Assembly: GCF_900116375.1 (NCBI RefSeq)
Contig: NZ_UETB01000004.1
Span: 186,001-250,000 of the forward strand
Length of the DNA: 64,000 nucleotides
Source of the DNA: Georgenia satyanarayanai
Lineage (GTDB): Bacteria > Actinomycetota > Actinomycetes > Actinomycetales > Actinomycetaceae
Direction: 5' to 3'
This document shows, in pieces, positions 34,963 to 45,103 of this stretch. Below the pieces are notes generated by a model, which was not told the origin of the DNA, did no database searches, and saw nothing but the letters and a program-made list of their open reading frames with translations. Numbering within the stretch: position 1 is the stretch's first letter; every line of letters begins with the position of its first letter. Made by a program: the position numbers and the translations under genes.

Positions 34963-34979
34963 CTATCGAGACTCGATAG
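34963..34979. promoter_or_regulatory. Perfect inverted repeat CTATCGA-GAC-TCGATAG
   Basis: A 7-bp inverted repeat with a 3-nt centre, 34 bp upstream of the DUF2975 start and in the region shared with the divergent ABC-F transcript. The A/T content contrasts with the surroundings. It probably binds the YozG-like HTH protein. Confidence 0.6.
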
Positions 34980-35092
34980 GCGATCGCAAGAGGGTGGCGT
35001 AATTCCGTTGCCTCACGTCGCGGGGAGGACGCAGGCTGTGGTGTCCCCGCGGACCCCCGCGCGTGTGAGGGACGGACGGTGAAGGACGAGCG

Positions 35093-35128
35093 ATGACAGA
35101 CCTGCGGAGCGCCACCCCAGCGCGCTGA
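35093..35128 (+). CDS. Leader ORF (11 codons) upstream of the ABC-F gene
   Basis: MTDLRSATPAR with stop at 35126-35128 is preceded by AAGGA at 7-nt spacing, a better ribosome binding site than that of the ABC-F gene itself. A stem (CGCGC 35121-35125 with GCGCG 35143-35147, inner CGCC/GGCG) overlaps its stop codon. Antibiotic-resistance ABC-F genes are commonly controlled by such short translated leaders. Translation is not proven. Confidence 0.45.
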   Translation: MTDLRSATPAR

Positions 35129-35176
35129 CGCCCACGGGCGCGGCGCGACGTCCTGCCGCCCCGAAAGGTCCTCACC

Positions 35177-36730
35177 GTGCCCAGCCCCTCGTCCTCCGTC
35201 GTCCTGCACGACCTGTCCTTCTCCTGGCCCGACGGCACCCCGGCCATCGACCGCGTGAGCGGCGCGTTCGGCTGTGGGAGCACCGGGCTCGTCGGTGCCA
35301 ACGGCGCCGGCAAGTCGACGCTCCTCCGGCTGGTCGCCGGGGACCTCCTCCCCACCGGCGGCTCGGTCTGCGTCCGGGGCGTCGTCGACCACCTCCCGCA
35401 GCGGCCGGTGCCGGCCGCCACCCTGGCCGACCTCCTCGGCGTCCGCGCCGTCCTCCGGGGCCTCCGCGCGATCGAGGCGGGATCCACCGACCCCGCCGAC
35501 TTCGACGCCGTCGGGACGGGCTGGGACGTCGAGGAGCGGGCCGCCGCAGCCCTCGCCTCCCTCGGCCTGCCCGTGGACCTGGACCGCCCCGTCACCGCGC
35601 TGTCCGGCGGGGAGGCCGTCCTCGCGGCGCTCGCGGGCGTACGGCTGCGCGACGCCGACGTCGCCCTTCTCGACGAGCCGACGAACAACCTCGACGGCGA
35701 CGCGCGCGAGCGGGTCTACGAGCTCGTGCGCGGGTGGCGCGGCACGCTCGTCGTCGTCAGCCACGACCTCACGCTCCTGGACCTCATGGACGCCACCGCC
35801 GAGCTGCGGGCCGGTGAGCTCGCCACCTTCGGCGGCCCCTACAGCGCCTACCGGGAGTGGCTCGCCACCCAGCAGGAGGCCGCCCGGCAGGCGCTGCGTA
35901 CCGCCGAGCAGGCCCTGCGCCGGGAGCAGCGTGAGCGAGCCAGGGCGGAGGAGCGCATGGCGCACAGCCGGCGACAGGGCCGCAAGGACCGCGCGGACGG
36001 CAGGTACCCGCCGATCGTCCTGGGGGCGCGGCGCAACGCCGCCGAGCGGTCCCAGGGGGAGCGCCGGGCAGCGGCGGACGCGCGGCTCGCCTCCGCCCAG
36101 GACGCCGTCGACCTCACCGGGACCGCCGTCCGCGGGGACGACGCCGTGCGCGTGGACCTGCCCGACCCTCGCGTGCCCCGCGGGCGCCGGCTCGCGGTGC
36201 TGCCGAGCAGCGACGGGCGCGACGTCGTCCTCCAGGGCCCCGAGCGCGTCGCCCTCGTGGGCTCCAACGGCGTGGGCAAGACGACGCTGCTGCGCTCGCT
36301 CCTGCCCTCGCTGTCGGCTCGCGTCGGCTACCTGCCCCAGCGGGCGGAGCTCGACGACGGCGCCACCGTCCTCGACACCGTGCGCGCCGCCTCCCCGCAC
36401 CTGCTGCCCGGGGAGGTGCGCAACCGCCTCGCGCGGCTCCTCGTGCGCGGGGACATGGTCGACCGCGCCGTCGCCACACTCTCCGGCGGCGAGCGCTTCC
36501 GGGTGGCGCTCGCGCGCGTGCTCCTCGCCGACCCACCGCCGGAGCTGCTCGTCCTCGACGAGCCGACCAACGACCTGGACATCCCCACCGCCGACCAGCT
36601 GGTCGCGGCGCTGGGCGCCTACCGGGGCGGGCTGCTCGTCGTCAGCCACGACGGCGCCTTCCTCGAGCGGCTCGACCTCCACGCCGTCGTCCGGCTCACG
36701 GCGGACGCTCGGCTCCAGCGGATGACCTGA
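35177..36730 (+). CDS. ABC-F family ATPase (ribosome-associated)
   Basis: A 517-residue protein with two ABC domains and no membrane segments. The first has GANGAGKST, an SGGE signature ([14 protein letters not shown]) and [10 protein letters not shown]. The second has [24 protein letters not shown] and [10 protein letters not shown]. The linker of ~80 residues between them is Arg/Glu-rich and helical, the P-site tRNA interaction motif in ABC-F proteins. Antibiotic-resistance ABC-Fs eject ribosome-targeting drugs; others act in translation generally. WhiB7-type regulators classically control such genes, and one lies 28 kb away. A GTG start with GAAAGG upstream. Confidence 0.9.
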   Translation: MPSPSSSVVLHDLSFSWPDGTPAIDRVSGAFGCGSTGLVGANGAGKSTLLRLVAGDLLPTGGSVCVRGVVDHLPQRPVPAATLADLLGVRAVLRGLRAIEAGSTDPADFDAVGTGWDVEERAAAALASLGLPVDLDRPVTALSGGEAVLAALAGVRLRDADVALLDEPTNNLDGDARERVYELVRGWRGTLVVVSHDLTLLDLMDATAELRAGELATFGGPYSAYREWLATQQEAARQALRTAEQALRREQRERARAEERMAHSRRQGRKDRADGRYPPIVLGARRNAAERSQGERRAAADARLASAQDAVDLTGTAVRGDDAVRVDLPDPRVPRGRRLAVLPSSDGRDVVLQGPERVALVGSNGVGKTTLLRSLLPSLSARVGYLPQRAELDDGATVLDTVRAASPHLLPGEVRNRLARLLVRGDMVDRAVATLSGGERFRVALARVLLADPPPELLVLDEPTNDLDIPTADQLVAALGAYRGGLLVVSHDGAFLERLDLHAVVRLTADARLQRMT

Positions 36731-36741
36731 CGAGGCAGTCG

Positions 36742-37335
36742 CTACCGGCGGGTGCGGATCTCGTGGACCGAGGCCCAGCCGAGGACGGCCAGCCCGGCGA
36801 CGGCGACGACGACGAGCCACGGCACGGGCGCGGCGCCGTCGAGCAGGAGGGCGAGGCCGACGGCCACCTGCGCGACCGCCTGGACGGCGAGGAACCCGGG
36901 CAGCGCGCCCCTCAGGACGGCCACCTCCACCCGCCCGCGCCACGAGACGGCGTCGGCGACGGCGCCCACGCGCAGGACGGCGTGGGTGAGCACGACGAGG
37001 AGCACCAGCGCCCACCACGGGCCGGGCGAGAGGGCGAGCATGGCGACGAGGACCGCCACGGTGATCCCGAGCAGCGCGGCGTGCGGCCGCACCGCGACGA
37101 CCACACCCAGCGCCGCCGCCACGGCCTGCTCCGTCGGGCTGGCGGCCACGACCGCGCCGGCCCCGGCGACGACCGCGAGCAGCGTCGCGCGCAGGACGAG
37201 GGCGGGCACGGCGGGACCCGTGCGCAGCGTCGTCCGGGGCCGGCGGGCCGCGCGCCGGCGGCCCACGGCGAGCGAGCCGTCGGGCCGGGGCAGGACGGCA
37301 CGCACGCGCTCGAGCAGCCGCTGCAGCGCGCTCAC
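36742..37335 (-). CDS. Hypothetical membrane protein, last gene of MoxR/DUF58 operon
   Basis: A 197-residue protein: an Arg-rich N-terminus of ~45 residues, then about five hydrophobic helices, ending EIRTRR. No family is recognised. Its start overlaps the DUF58 gene stop by 4 nt, so it belongs to the operon that begins at 40789 and may be a membrane component of that system. Confidence 0.75.
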   Translation of the reverse strand: MSALQRLLERVRAVLPRPDGSLAVGRRRAARRPRTTLRTGPAVPALVLRATLLAVVAGAGAVVAASPTEQAVAAALGVVVAVRPHAALLGITVAVLVAMLALSPGPWWALVLLVVLTHAVLRVGAVADAVSWRGRVEVAVLRGALPGFLAVQAVAQVAVGLALLLDGAAPVPWLVVVAVAGLAVLGWASVHEIRTRR

Positions 37336-38635
37336 CGGGGCACCCGGTGGCGGCGGCGCGCGAGGGTGGCCAGCTCGGCCCGCCCCCCGGCGGGCGGCGG
37401 CCCGTCCTCCGCCCAGCGCACCACGTCGACGCCGCCCCGCCGCAGCGTGGTGAGCCGGTCCTCACGCTGGATCGCGACCATCCGGTAGGCCATGAGGGTC
37501 CGCACCGACATGTCGGCACCACGGACCGGGGGCAGCACGTCGACGGCGACCACCCGGTGGCCGGCGTGCCGCCACGTCAGCGCCATCGTCGCCGCCTCGT
37601 CGTCGAGGAAGGTCGACAGCACGACGACGAGCGCGCCGGAGGGCACCTGCGGTGCACGGACCCGGGGGCGGGGCGTGCCCTCCGGGGCCGCGAGCGCCAG
37701 CCGCCGCACGACCCGCTCGAGGTGCCGGCGTCCGCCGCCGGGGCGCACGGGCCGACGGCGCAGGCCGAGGTCCTCCAGGCCCACCCGGTCGCCCTGGCCG
37801 AGGTAGGCCCGCGCGAGCGACGCGGCGGCCTCCCGGGCGATGTCGAGGGAGGTGACGTCGCTGGTGAGCACCTCGCGGCCGCCGGCCCAGGTCGAGACGT
37901 CCGGACCGACGTCGTCGCGGGAGTCGATGACGAGCACCACAGTCGCCTCGGCCGTGGACTGCGTGCGGCGCACGTACAGGTCCTGCAGCCGGCCGCCCTC
38001 CACGCCCCGACGGGCGCTGGTGCGCCAGTCGATCCGGCGCAGACGGTCGCCGGGGGTGAAGAGGTTGACGTCGTGGAGCTCCTCACCGTCACCGATCCGC
38101 CGGGCGGCGTGCGGGCCGACGAGGCCCTGCAGCCGCGGCGGGAGGGGCAGCTCGCCGAGCGGGCGCTGCCCCGGCAGGACGAGCACGGTGGCCGGTGCCA
38201 CCGTGCGGACGTCACCCGTGGTCAGGTGCCCGCTGCCGAGACCGACGGCGTCGAGGCGGAAGAGCTGGTTCTCCCCGGTGCGCACGCTCGTCGTCGCGAG
38301 CGTGACCTCGCGGACCTGGCCCGGGAGGAGCCTGACGAGACGCTCCTCCGGCTCGGTGCCGGGGCTGGAGGCGCGCAGCCGCGCCGCGACGGCACCCTCC
38401 GGGACGTGCAGGAGCGCCGGGGCGTGCAGCTCGGTGCTCGCGGTGAGCTGGCGGGGTGCCCGGACCTCCACCTCGAGCGCACCGCGCGGACGGCGGGCCC
38501 AGCCCCACACGGCGGTGAGGAGCGGGGCGACGCCGAGCGCCGCGACGTCGGGGCGGCCGGCGAGCGCACCGGCGACCAGCACCCCCGCCCCGAGGACGAG
38601 CGCGGCGGTGAGGTGGGTGAGCGGCGCCCAGCGGG

Positions 38636-38639
<4 letters not shown>
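37332..38639 (-). CDS. DUF58 domain protein (MoxR-associated)
   Basis: A 435-residue protein. Two N-terminal transmembrane helices (residues ~5-50) precede a beta-rich region. The DUF58 core LHDVNLFTPGDRLRRIDWRT then SARRG is followed by a von Willebrand A-like half (VVLVIDSRDDVG, MIDAS-like D-x-S). DUF58 proteins work with MoxR AAA+ ATPases, probably in envelope protein or metal-centre maturation. The start is GTG 38639, overlapping the MoxR stop by 4 nt. The longer open frame upstream is a shadow of moxR. Confidence 0.88.
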
Positions 38640-39614
<975 letters not shown>

Positions 39615-39622
<8 letters not shown>

Positions 39623-40067
39623 GGGGGCTCCGGTTCTCGAGGGCGGTGAGGCAGGCGTCCAGGGCCCGCACGGGCTGGGGCGTGGTGGCGCGCAGGGTGC
39701 GCCACGCGCGGTCCCCGAGGTGGGCGCGCACGGCGTCGTCGTCGGCGGGGTCGATCCCGGCGAGCGCGAGGCGGCCGGCGGCGACCTCCCGCAGCTGGCG
39801 CAGGCCGCGCTCGCCGACGCGGCCGTCGCGGTCGGTCAGTGACCAGGACAGCTGGGAGACCTCGTGGCGGTGGCCGGCGCGCTGCTCGGCCGGCAGCTGC
39901 GGCAGGCCGTGCTCGCGGCCGAGGTCGCGGTGTCCGACGACGGCCGCGACGACGGCGGTGGCGGCTGCGGCCAGGGCGATGTTGACGCCGTCGAACCCGA
40001 TGGCCCACATGGCGGCGACGACGGCGGCGACCGCCAGGACGGCGACAGCGGCCCGGCCCCGGCTCAC
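39615..40067 (-). CDS. Hypothetical membrane protein between DUF4129 and MoxR genes
   Basis: A 150-residue protein with two adjacent hydrophobic segments at the N-terminus (residues ~5-45, very Ala/Val-rich) and a soluble C-terminal part (SWSLTDRDGRVGERGLRQLREV...). Not recognised beyond its constant position in such MoxR operons. It overlaps both neighbouring genes (4 nt and 8 nt), so translation is coupled. Confidence 0.75.
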
Positions 40068-40789
40068 CGGGACTCCCAGGAGGCGGCGATCTGCTCGAGG
40101 CAGCGGCCTGCCTCGGCGACGTCCTCGGCGGTGAGGACGGCGTGCGGGGCGAAACGGGCGCGGTGGTACAGGCGCAGGAGGCCACGGGTGGCGACCGGGT
40201 CGGCGCTGGTGGAGTCGAGGACGGCGGTGGTGAGCTCGGTGGGGGTGTCCGACGGTGCGCGCTGCACGCCTGAGCTCGCGGCGGCAGCCTCGAGCTCGAG
40301 CCAGGCGGCGACGACGGCGTCGTCGGGCTCCCCGCGGGAGGCGAGCACCGCGCGGGCCGCGGCGACGCCGCGACGCAGGGCCGGCAGGTCCGGCTCGGGC
40401 TCGCCGGGGTCGGGCGCGACGGCGGTGCCGAGCGCCGGGTCGTGCGGCGGGGCGGTGCTGCCGCGGGCCAGCGTCGCGCGACGCAGGAGGGCACGGAGCA
40501 GGAGGGCGAGGAGGAGGAGACCGGCGGCGGCAAGGAGGAGCGTGACCGGCAGGCCGCGCTCGCCGGGCTCCGGTGGCGGCTCCTGCTCGACCTCCTCCGC
40601 CGGCGGGCGCGTCTCCTGCTCGGCCGGTGGCGGGGCCAGCTCGACCTCGCGCGGCGCGACGTGCCAGGGCCCGGCGAGCGCGGCGCCGGCCACGACGGCG
40701 AGCGCGACGACGGCCGCGAGCAGGGGCAGGAGCAGCGGGCGGGCCGTCCCGGGGGCGCGGCGCTGCGCCGTCGCCCTCCGCCCGTCCAT
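40064..40789 (-). CDS. DUF4129 domain protein, first gene of MoxR/DUF58 operon
   Basis: A 241-residue protein. One transmembrane helix (~18-40), a Pro/Glu-rich loop, and a second helix (~80-100) precede the C-terminal DUF4129 domain (DDAVVAAWLELEAAAASSGV then PTELTTAVLD and RLYHRARFAPHAVLTAEDV). DUF4129 is also found at the C-terminus of TgpA-like transglutaminases, as in the second MoxR cluster of this window. It is divergent from the epoxide hydrolase-like gene with a 40-bp gap. Confidence 0.87.
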   Translation of the reverse strand: MDGRRATAQRRAPGTARPLLLPLLAAVVALAVVAGAALAGPWHVAPREVELAPPPAEQETRPPAEEVEQEPPPEPGERGLPVTLLLAAAGLLLLALLLRALLRRATLARGSTAPPHDPALGTAVAPDPGEPEPDLPALRRGVAAARAVLASRGEPDDAVVAAWLELEAAAASSGVQRAPSDTPTELTTAVLDSTSADPVATRGLLRLYHRARFAPHAVLTAEDVAEAGRCLEQIAASWESR

Positions 40790-40829
40790 GGCCTCACCGT
40801 ATCGGGCCGCCGTCCCCTACCGTGGGGAC

Positions 40830-41642
40830 ATGGAGCGACGGGTGCGCAGGGGCCGCCTCACCTTCGACGTCCGCGACGAGGGCAGTGGCCCGCCGGTGCT
40901 GCTCCTGCACGGCTTCCCGCAGGACTCGACGAGCTGGCGGCACGTCGTCCCGCGGCTCCGCGCGGCCGGCCTGCGCACGATCACGATGGACCAGCGCGGG
41001 TACTCCCCGGGCGCCCGGCCCGCGCCGCGGGCGGCGTACCGGCTGGAGTTCCTCGTCGCGGACGTGCTCGCGGTGCTCGATGCCGCCGGCGTGGACCGCG
41101 CCCACGTCGTCGGGCACGACTGGGGCGGCGGGGCCGCGTGGGTGGCCGGGTCGCGCCACCCGGACCGGGTGGCGTCCCTGACGGTCGTCTCGACCCCGCA
41201 CCCGGCGGCGCTCACGGCGGCGCTGCTGCGCTCGGACCAGGCGCTGCGCTCCTCCTACATGGCCTTCTTCCAGCTGCCCGGTCTGCCCGAGCGCGTGCTG
41301 CGCAGGCGCCTGGAGCAGATGCTCGTCTCGGCGGGGCTGCCGCCCGAGCAGGCCCGGCACTACCAGGAACGGATGCGCGAGCCCGGGGCGGCGCGCGGTG
41401 CGCTCAACTGGTACCGCGGCGTGCCGCTCAGCCGGGAGGGTGCCGGCCGCGTGCGGGTGCCGACGACGTACGTGTGGGGCGAGGAGGACCCCTACCTCGG
41501 GCGCCGGGCCGCCGAGCTGACCAGGGACTACGTGCACGCCGACTACGAGCTCGTCGTCCTGCCCAGAGGGCACTGGTTGCCCGAGCTGAGCCCGGAGGCG
41601 GTCGCCGACGCCGTGCTGTCGAGGGTCGCCTCAGCGGCCTGA
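40830..41642 (+). CDS. Alpha/beta hydrolase, epoxide hydrolase-like
   Basis: A 270-residue alpha/beta hydrolase with oxyanion-hole HGFPQDSTSWRHV, the nucleophile elbow VVGHDWGGGAAW with Asp as nucleophile, a second acid in VWGEEDPYLG and the final His in PRGHWLPE. Asp as nucleophile and HGFPQ are marks of the epoxide hydrolase/dehalogenase branch. Substrate unknown. It lies upstream of an SDR and a P450, which together suggest oxidation of a hydrophobic compound, but spacing (79 and 66 nt) does not prove one operon. Confidence 0.88.
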   Translation: MERRVRRGRLTFDVRDEGSGPPVLLLHGFPQDSTSWRHVVPRLRAAGLRTITMDQRGYSPGARPAPRAAYRLEFLVADVLAVLDAAGVDRAHVVGHDWGGGAAWVAGSRHPDRVASLTVVSTPHPAALTAALLRSDQALRSSYMAFFQLPGLPERVLRRRLEQMLVSAGLPPEQARHYQERMREPGAARGALNWYRGVPLSREGAGRVRVPTTYVWGEEDPYLGRRAAELTRDYVHADYELVVLPRGHWLPELSPEAVADAVLSRVASAA

Positions 41643-41721
41643 CCGGGCACCGCCCCCGTGCACGGGGGCACGCCGCGGGTTGTACTGGTGGCGACCGTGC
41701 CACCGACGCCCGGAGGGTGCC

Positions 41722-42696
41722 GTGAGAGTCAAGGGCTGCGTCGTCGTCGTCACCGGCGCGTCCAGCGGGATCGGACGCGCCACGGCACTGCGCTTCGCAC
41801 GGGAGGGGGCGGACGTCGTCCTCGCGGCGCGCCGCGGGCAGGCGCTGGAGACCGTCGCCGAGCAGTGCCGCCGTCACGGTGTGCGGGCGCTGCCCGTCGT
41901 CACCGACGTCACCGACGCGGCGGCCGTCGACCGGCTCGCGCAGCAGGCGGTGACGTCGTTCGGCCGGATCGACGCCTGGGTCAACATCGCCTCGGTGACC
42001 GTCTTCGGGCCGTTGCTGGCCACGCCGATGGAGGACGTCCGGCGGGTCGTCGACGTCAACGTCATGGGCTACGTCCACGGGGCGCGCGCGGCGCTGGAGC
42101 ACATGCGCCGGCAGGGCAGCGGCGTGCTCGTCAACGTCTCCTCGGTGGTGGGGGAGATTCCCCAGCCCTACACGCCGGCCTACTCGATGGCCAAGGCCGC
42201 GGTCCGGGCGCTGTCGGTCAGCCTGCGCTCGGAGCTGTGGCTCGACGGCGCCCGCGACATCCACGTCGTCACCGTCCTGCCGGCCACGTACGACACCCCG
42301 TTCTTCCAGCAGGCCGCCAACTACAGCGGCCGGCGGGCGCAGCCGATCCCCCCGCTCTACGCCCCGCCACGCGCCGCGCGCGGCATCGTCGGGGCCGTAC
42401 GCCGGCCGCGGCGGGAGGTGACCGTCGGCGCCGGGGGCCGGCTCATGCGTGCCCAGCACCGGGTCGCGCCGGCACTCACCGAGACGATGATGGCCGTCCT
42501 CGTGGACCGCACCCACCTCTCACGGACGCACAGTGCCCCGCCCACGAGCGGCAACCTCTACGAGCCCTCCTCCGACGAGCGGCTCGCGCAGGTGACCGGT
42601 GGCTGGGGCGGGCGGCGGCGCACGGCCGTCCGCACGCTCGCCGGGGCCGGTGCGCTCGTCGGCGGCGGGTTGGCGCTGCGCCGGCTGCGCCGCTGA
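41722..42696 (+). CDS. Short-chain dehydrogenase/reductase
   Basis: A 324-residue SDR with cofactor motif TGASSGIGRA, DVTDAAAV (adenine-side Asp), WVNIAS in place of the usual NNAG, catalytic Ser in VLVNVSSVVGE and the YSMAK active site. The C-terminal 70 residues beyond the SDR core end in a hydrophobic stretch and an Arg-rich tail, suggesting membrane association. GTG 41722 with GGAGGG upstream is chosen over ATG 41680. It precedes the P450 gene by 66 nt and may act on the same substrate. Confidence 0.9.
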   Translation: MRVKGCVVVVTGASSGIGRATALRFAREGADVVLAARRGQALETVAEQCRRHGVRALPVVTDVTDAAAVDRLAQQAVTSFGRIDAWVNIASVTVFGPLLATPMEDVRRVVDVNVMGYVHGARAALEHMRRQGSGVLVNVSSVVGEIPQPYTPAYSMAKAAVRALSVSLRSELWLDGARDIHVVTVLPATYDTPFFQQAANYSGRRAQPIPPLYAPPRAARGIVGAVRRPRREVTVGAGGRLMRAQHRVAPALTETMMAVLVDRTHLSRTHSAPPTSGNLYEPSSDERLAQVTGGWGGRRRTAVRTLAGAGALVGGGLALRRLRR

Positions 42697-42762
42697 GACG
42701 GTCCCGAGCGGCCCACCGGCCGGCGCACCGACATCCACGCCCACGACCGAGGAGATCCCCCC

Positions 42763-44064
42763 GTGACCGAGTCCCCCACCGTGTCCCCGTCCGACGCCGC
42801 CCGCGCACTGCTGGGCGTCCTGGTGCCGATGGTCGCCGGCGGGGCGATCGCCCGCCGCCCGCGCGTCATGGGGCTGGCCCAGCGGCTGGACCTCGACAGC
42901 CGCGCCGTCAAGGAGATGCAGCGGCTGCGCGACCGCTACGGACCGGGCCCCGTCCAGGTGCTGCCGGGTCGGGGCATGGCCCTGCTCCTCGACGCCGGCG
43001 ACGTCCACCGCGTGCTCAACGGCTCTCCGCGGCCCTTCAGCCCGGCGAGCCGGGAGAAGCGCGGGGCCCTGGGCCACTTCCAGCCCGAGGGGGTGCTCGT
43101 CTCCAGCCCCGAGGAGCGCACCCACCGTCGGCCGTTCAACGAGCAGGTGCTGCAGCCGGGGCGGCCCGTGCACGACCACGGGGAACGCATGGCCGCGGTG
43201 GTCACCGAGGAGGTCGAGGCGCTCCTCGGCCACGTCGACTTCACCGGCGAGCTCACGTGGGACTCCTACGCCGTCGCGTGGTGGCGGATCGTGCGGCGCA
43301 TCGTCCTGGGCGACGGCGCGCGCGACGACGAGCAGGTCACCGACGACCTGCTGCGGCTGCGCAAGGACGCCAACTGGGCGTACTTCAAGCCCCGGCGCAC
43401 GGCGCGGACGCGTCGCTTCCTGCGCCGCGTGCAGGAGTACGTCGACCGGGCCGAGCCGGGCAGCCTCGCCGAGCTGACGGCCAGGACGCCCGCGCGCCCC
43501 GGCACCGAGCCCCACCAGCAGGTCCCGCAGTGGCTCTTCGCCGCGGACGCCGGCGCCTGGTCGTCCTTCCGGGCGCTCGGGCTGCTGTGCACCACCCCGG
43601 GGGCCGTCGCCCGCGCCCGGGAGGAGCTGGACGGCTCACCGGACCTGCCCTACCTGCGCGCCGGCGTGCTGGAGTCCCTGCGGCTGTGGCCCACCACCCC
43701 GCTGATCCTGCGGGACACCACCGAGGACACCGAGTGGGCGCGCGGCACCCTGGCGGCAGGCTCCTCCGTCGTGATCTTCGCGCCGTTCTTCCACCGCGAC
43801 GAGCGCCACGTGCCCGAGGCGCACCGCTTCGCCCCCGAGCTGTGGCTGCGGGAGCGCACCGACGCGGACTGGCCGCTCGTGCCCTTCAGCGGTGGGCCGG
43901 CGATGTGTCCGGGCCGCAACGTCGTCCTGCTCATGGCGAGCACCGTCCTCGGGCGGCTCCTCGCCGAGCGGGACTACGCCGTCGAGGGCGGCCCGCTGAA
44001 GACCGGCGGCCGCGTCCCCGGCTCGCTCAGCCCCTTCGCCCTGCGCTTCCGCGTCAGCCGCTAG
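42763..44064 (+). CDS. Cytochrome P450
   Basis: A 433-residue P450 with ExxR in ESLRLWPTTPLILRDT and the heme-binding loop FSGGPAMCPGRNVVLLMAS (Cys382). The I-helix region reads AADAGAWSSFRALGL, so the usual acid-Thr pair of the oxygen-activation groove is not evident. Substrate and redox partner cannot be named; no ferredoxin gene is adjacent. A GTG start follows a GGAG ribosome binding site. It ends the hydrolase-SDR-P450 series. Confidence 0.92.
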   Translation: MTESPTVSPSDAARALLGVLVPMVAGGAIARRPRVMGLAQRLDLDSRAVKEMQRLRDRYGPGPVQVLPGRGMALLLDAGDVHRVLNGSPRPFSPASREKRGALGHFQPEGVLVSSPEERTHRRPFNEQVLQPGRPVHDHGERMAAVVTEEVEALLGHVDFTGELTWDSYAVAWWRIVRRIVLGDGARDDEQVTDDLLRLRKDANWAYFKPRRTARTRRFLRRVQEYVDRAEPGSLAELTARTPARPGTEPHQQVPQWLFAADAGAWSSFRALGLLCTTPGAVARAREELDGSPDLPYLRAGVLESLRLWPTTPLILRDTTEDTEWARGTLAAGSSVVIFAPFFHRDERHVPEAHRFAPELWLRERTDADWPLVPFSGGPAMCPGRNVVLLMASTVLGRLLAERDYAVEGGPLKTGGRVPGSLSPFALRFRVSR

Positions 44065-44109
44065 CACGCACCCCTCGGTGTGCTGTCCGAGGAGAGTCTT
44101 CCGCTCGAC

Positions 44110-44125
44110 GTAGCACTCCTGCTAC
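44110..44125. promoter_or_regulatory. Inverted repeat upstream of ABC exporter operon
   Basis: GTAGCA-CTCC-TGCTAC, 6-bp perfect arms, 33 bp before the ABC ATPase start. A plausible operator for the XRE-type regulator encoded at the end of the operon. Confidence 0.5.
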
Positions 44126-44158
44126 ATTTGCTCCCACCACTACGACGGAGGGTGGGAC

Positions 44159-45103
44159 ATGGACAGCAGAGGGTCGGTCGTCATCGAGGCGACGGACGTG
44201 CGCATGCGGTACGGGACCACGGACGTCCTCGACGGCGTGACCTTCCGCGTCGACCGGGGCGAGGTCGTCGTGCTGCTCGGGCCCAACGGCGCGGGCAAGA
44301 CGACGACGATCGAGATCCTCGAGGGCTTCCGGCTCCCCTCCGGGGGCCGCGTCCGCGTGCTCGGTCAGGACCCCGCCCGCGGCGAGGAGTCCTGGCGCGC
44401 CGACGTCGGGGTGGTGCTCCAGTCCTGGCGCGACCACGGCCGGTGGACCGTGCGGGAGCTCGTCGAGCAGTTCGGCTCCTACTACCGGCCCTACTCCGCC
44501 CCGGAGCGTCCGCGGCCCTACCCGACTGGGGAGCTCCTCGAGCGCGTCGGGCTCGCCGAGCGGGCCGACCAGCAGGTCAAGAAGCTCTCCGGGGGTCAGC
44601 GGCGCCGGCTCGACGTCGCGATCGGGATCGTCGGTCGCCCCCGGCTCCTCTTCCTCGACGAGCCGACGGCCGGCTTCGACCCCGTGGCCCGCCGCGACTT
44701 CCACGACCTCATCCACCGGCTCAGCGACCTGGAGGACACGACGATCCTCCTCACCACCCACGACCTCGGCGAGGCCGAGAAGCTCGCCGACCGCATCCTC
44801 ATCCTCGACGGCGGACGGATCGTCGCCGACGGCAGCGCCGAGCAGCTCGCCCGGCAGGTCGCCGGACGCACCGAGGTGCGCTGGTCCGCGGACGGGGAGC
44901 GGCACGTCCACGCGACGTCCGACGGCACGGCCTTCGTCCGCGACCTCCTCGCCCGGCTCGGGGAGGAGGTCAGCGACCTCGAGGTCCGCCGCACCACCCT
45001 GGAGGACACCTACCTGGCGATGGTCGCGCGCAGTGACGCGCCCCTGCGCCACGGGGCCGCCCTCCCCAGCCTGAGCCCCGTCTCCCAGGAGGAGGCCCGA
45101 TGA
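44159..45103 (+). CDS. ABC transporter ATP-binding protein (DrrA-type exporter)
   Basis: A 314-residue ABC ATPase: Walker A GPNGAGKTTTIEILEGF, Q-loop VVLQSWRDHG, signature LSGGQRRRLDVAIGI, Walker B LLFLDEPTAGFDP and H-loop TTHDLGEAEKLADR. A C-terminal extension of ~80 residues (RTTLEDTYLAMV) is usual for the ABC-2 exporter ATPases. It overlaps the permease gene by 4 nt. Substrate unknown; drug or lipid export are the common roles. Confidence 0.92.
   Translation: MDSRGSVVIEATDVRMRYGTTDVLDGVTFRVDRGEVVVLLGPNGAGKTTTIEILEGFRLPSGGRVRVLGQDPARGEESWRADVGVVLQSWRDHGRWTVRELVEQFGSYYRPYSAPERPRPYPTGELLERVGLAERADQQVKKLSGGQRRRLDVAIGIVGRPRLLFLDEPTAGFDPVARRDFHDLIHRLSDLEDTTILLTTHDLGEAEKLADRILILDGGRIVADGSAEQLARQVAGRTEVRWSADGERHVHATSDGTAFVRDLLARLGEEVSDLEVRRTTLEDTYLAMVARSDAPLRHGAALPSLSPVSQEEAR

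Noticed and set aside
33080-37522. A 1,480-codon minus-strand frame covering the ABC-F gene and more
   Set aside because: Only codons below 34204 encode the FAD oxidoreductase. The remainder lies opposite the ABC-F gene with two intact ATPase domains and is a shadow.
44065-44158. Inverted repeat before the ABC exporter considered as a P450 terminator
   Set aside because: The stem is only 6 bp and lies closer to the ABC start than to the P450 stop; an operator is the simpler reading.
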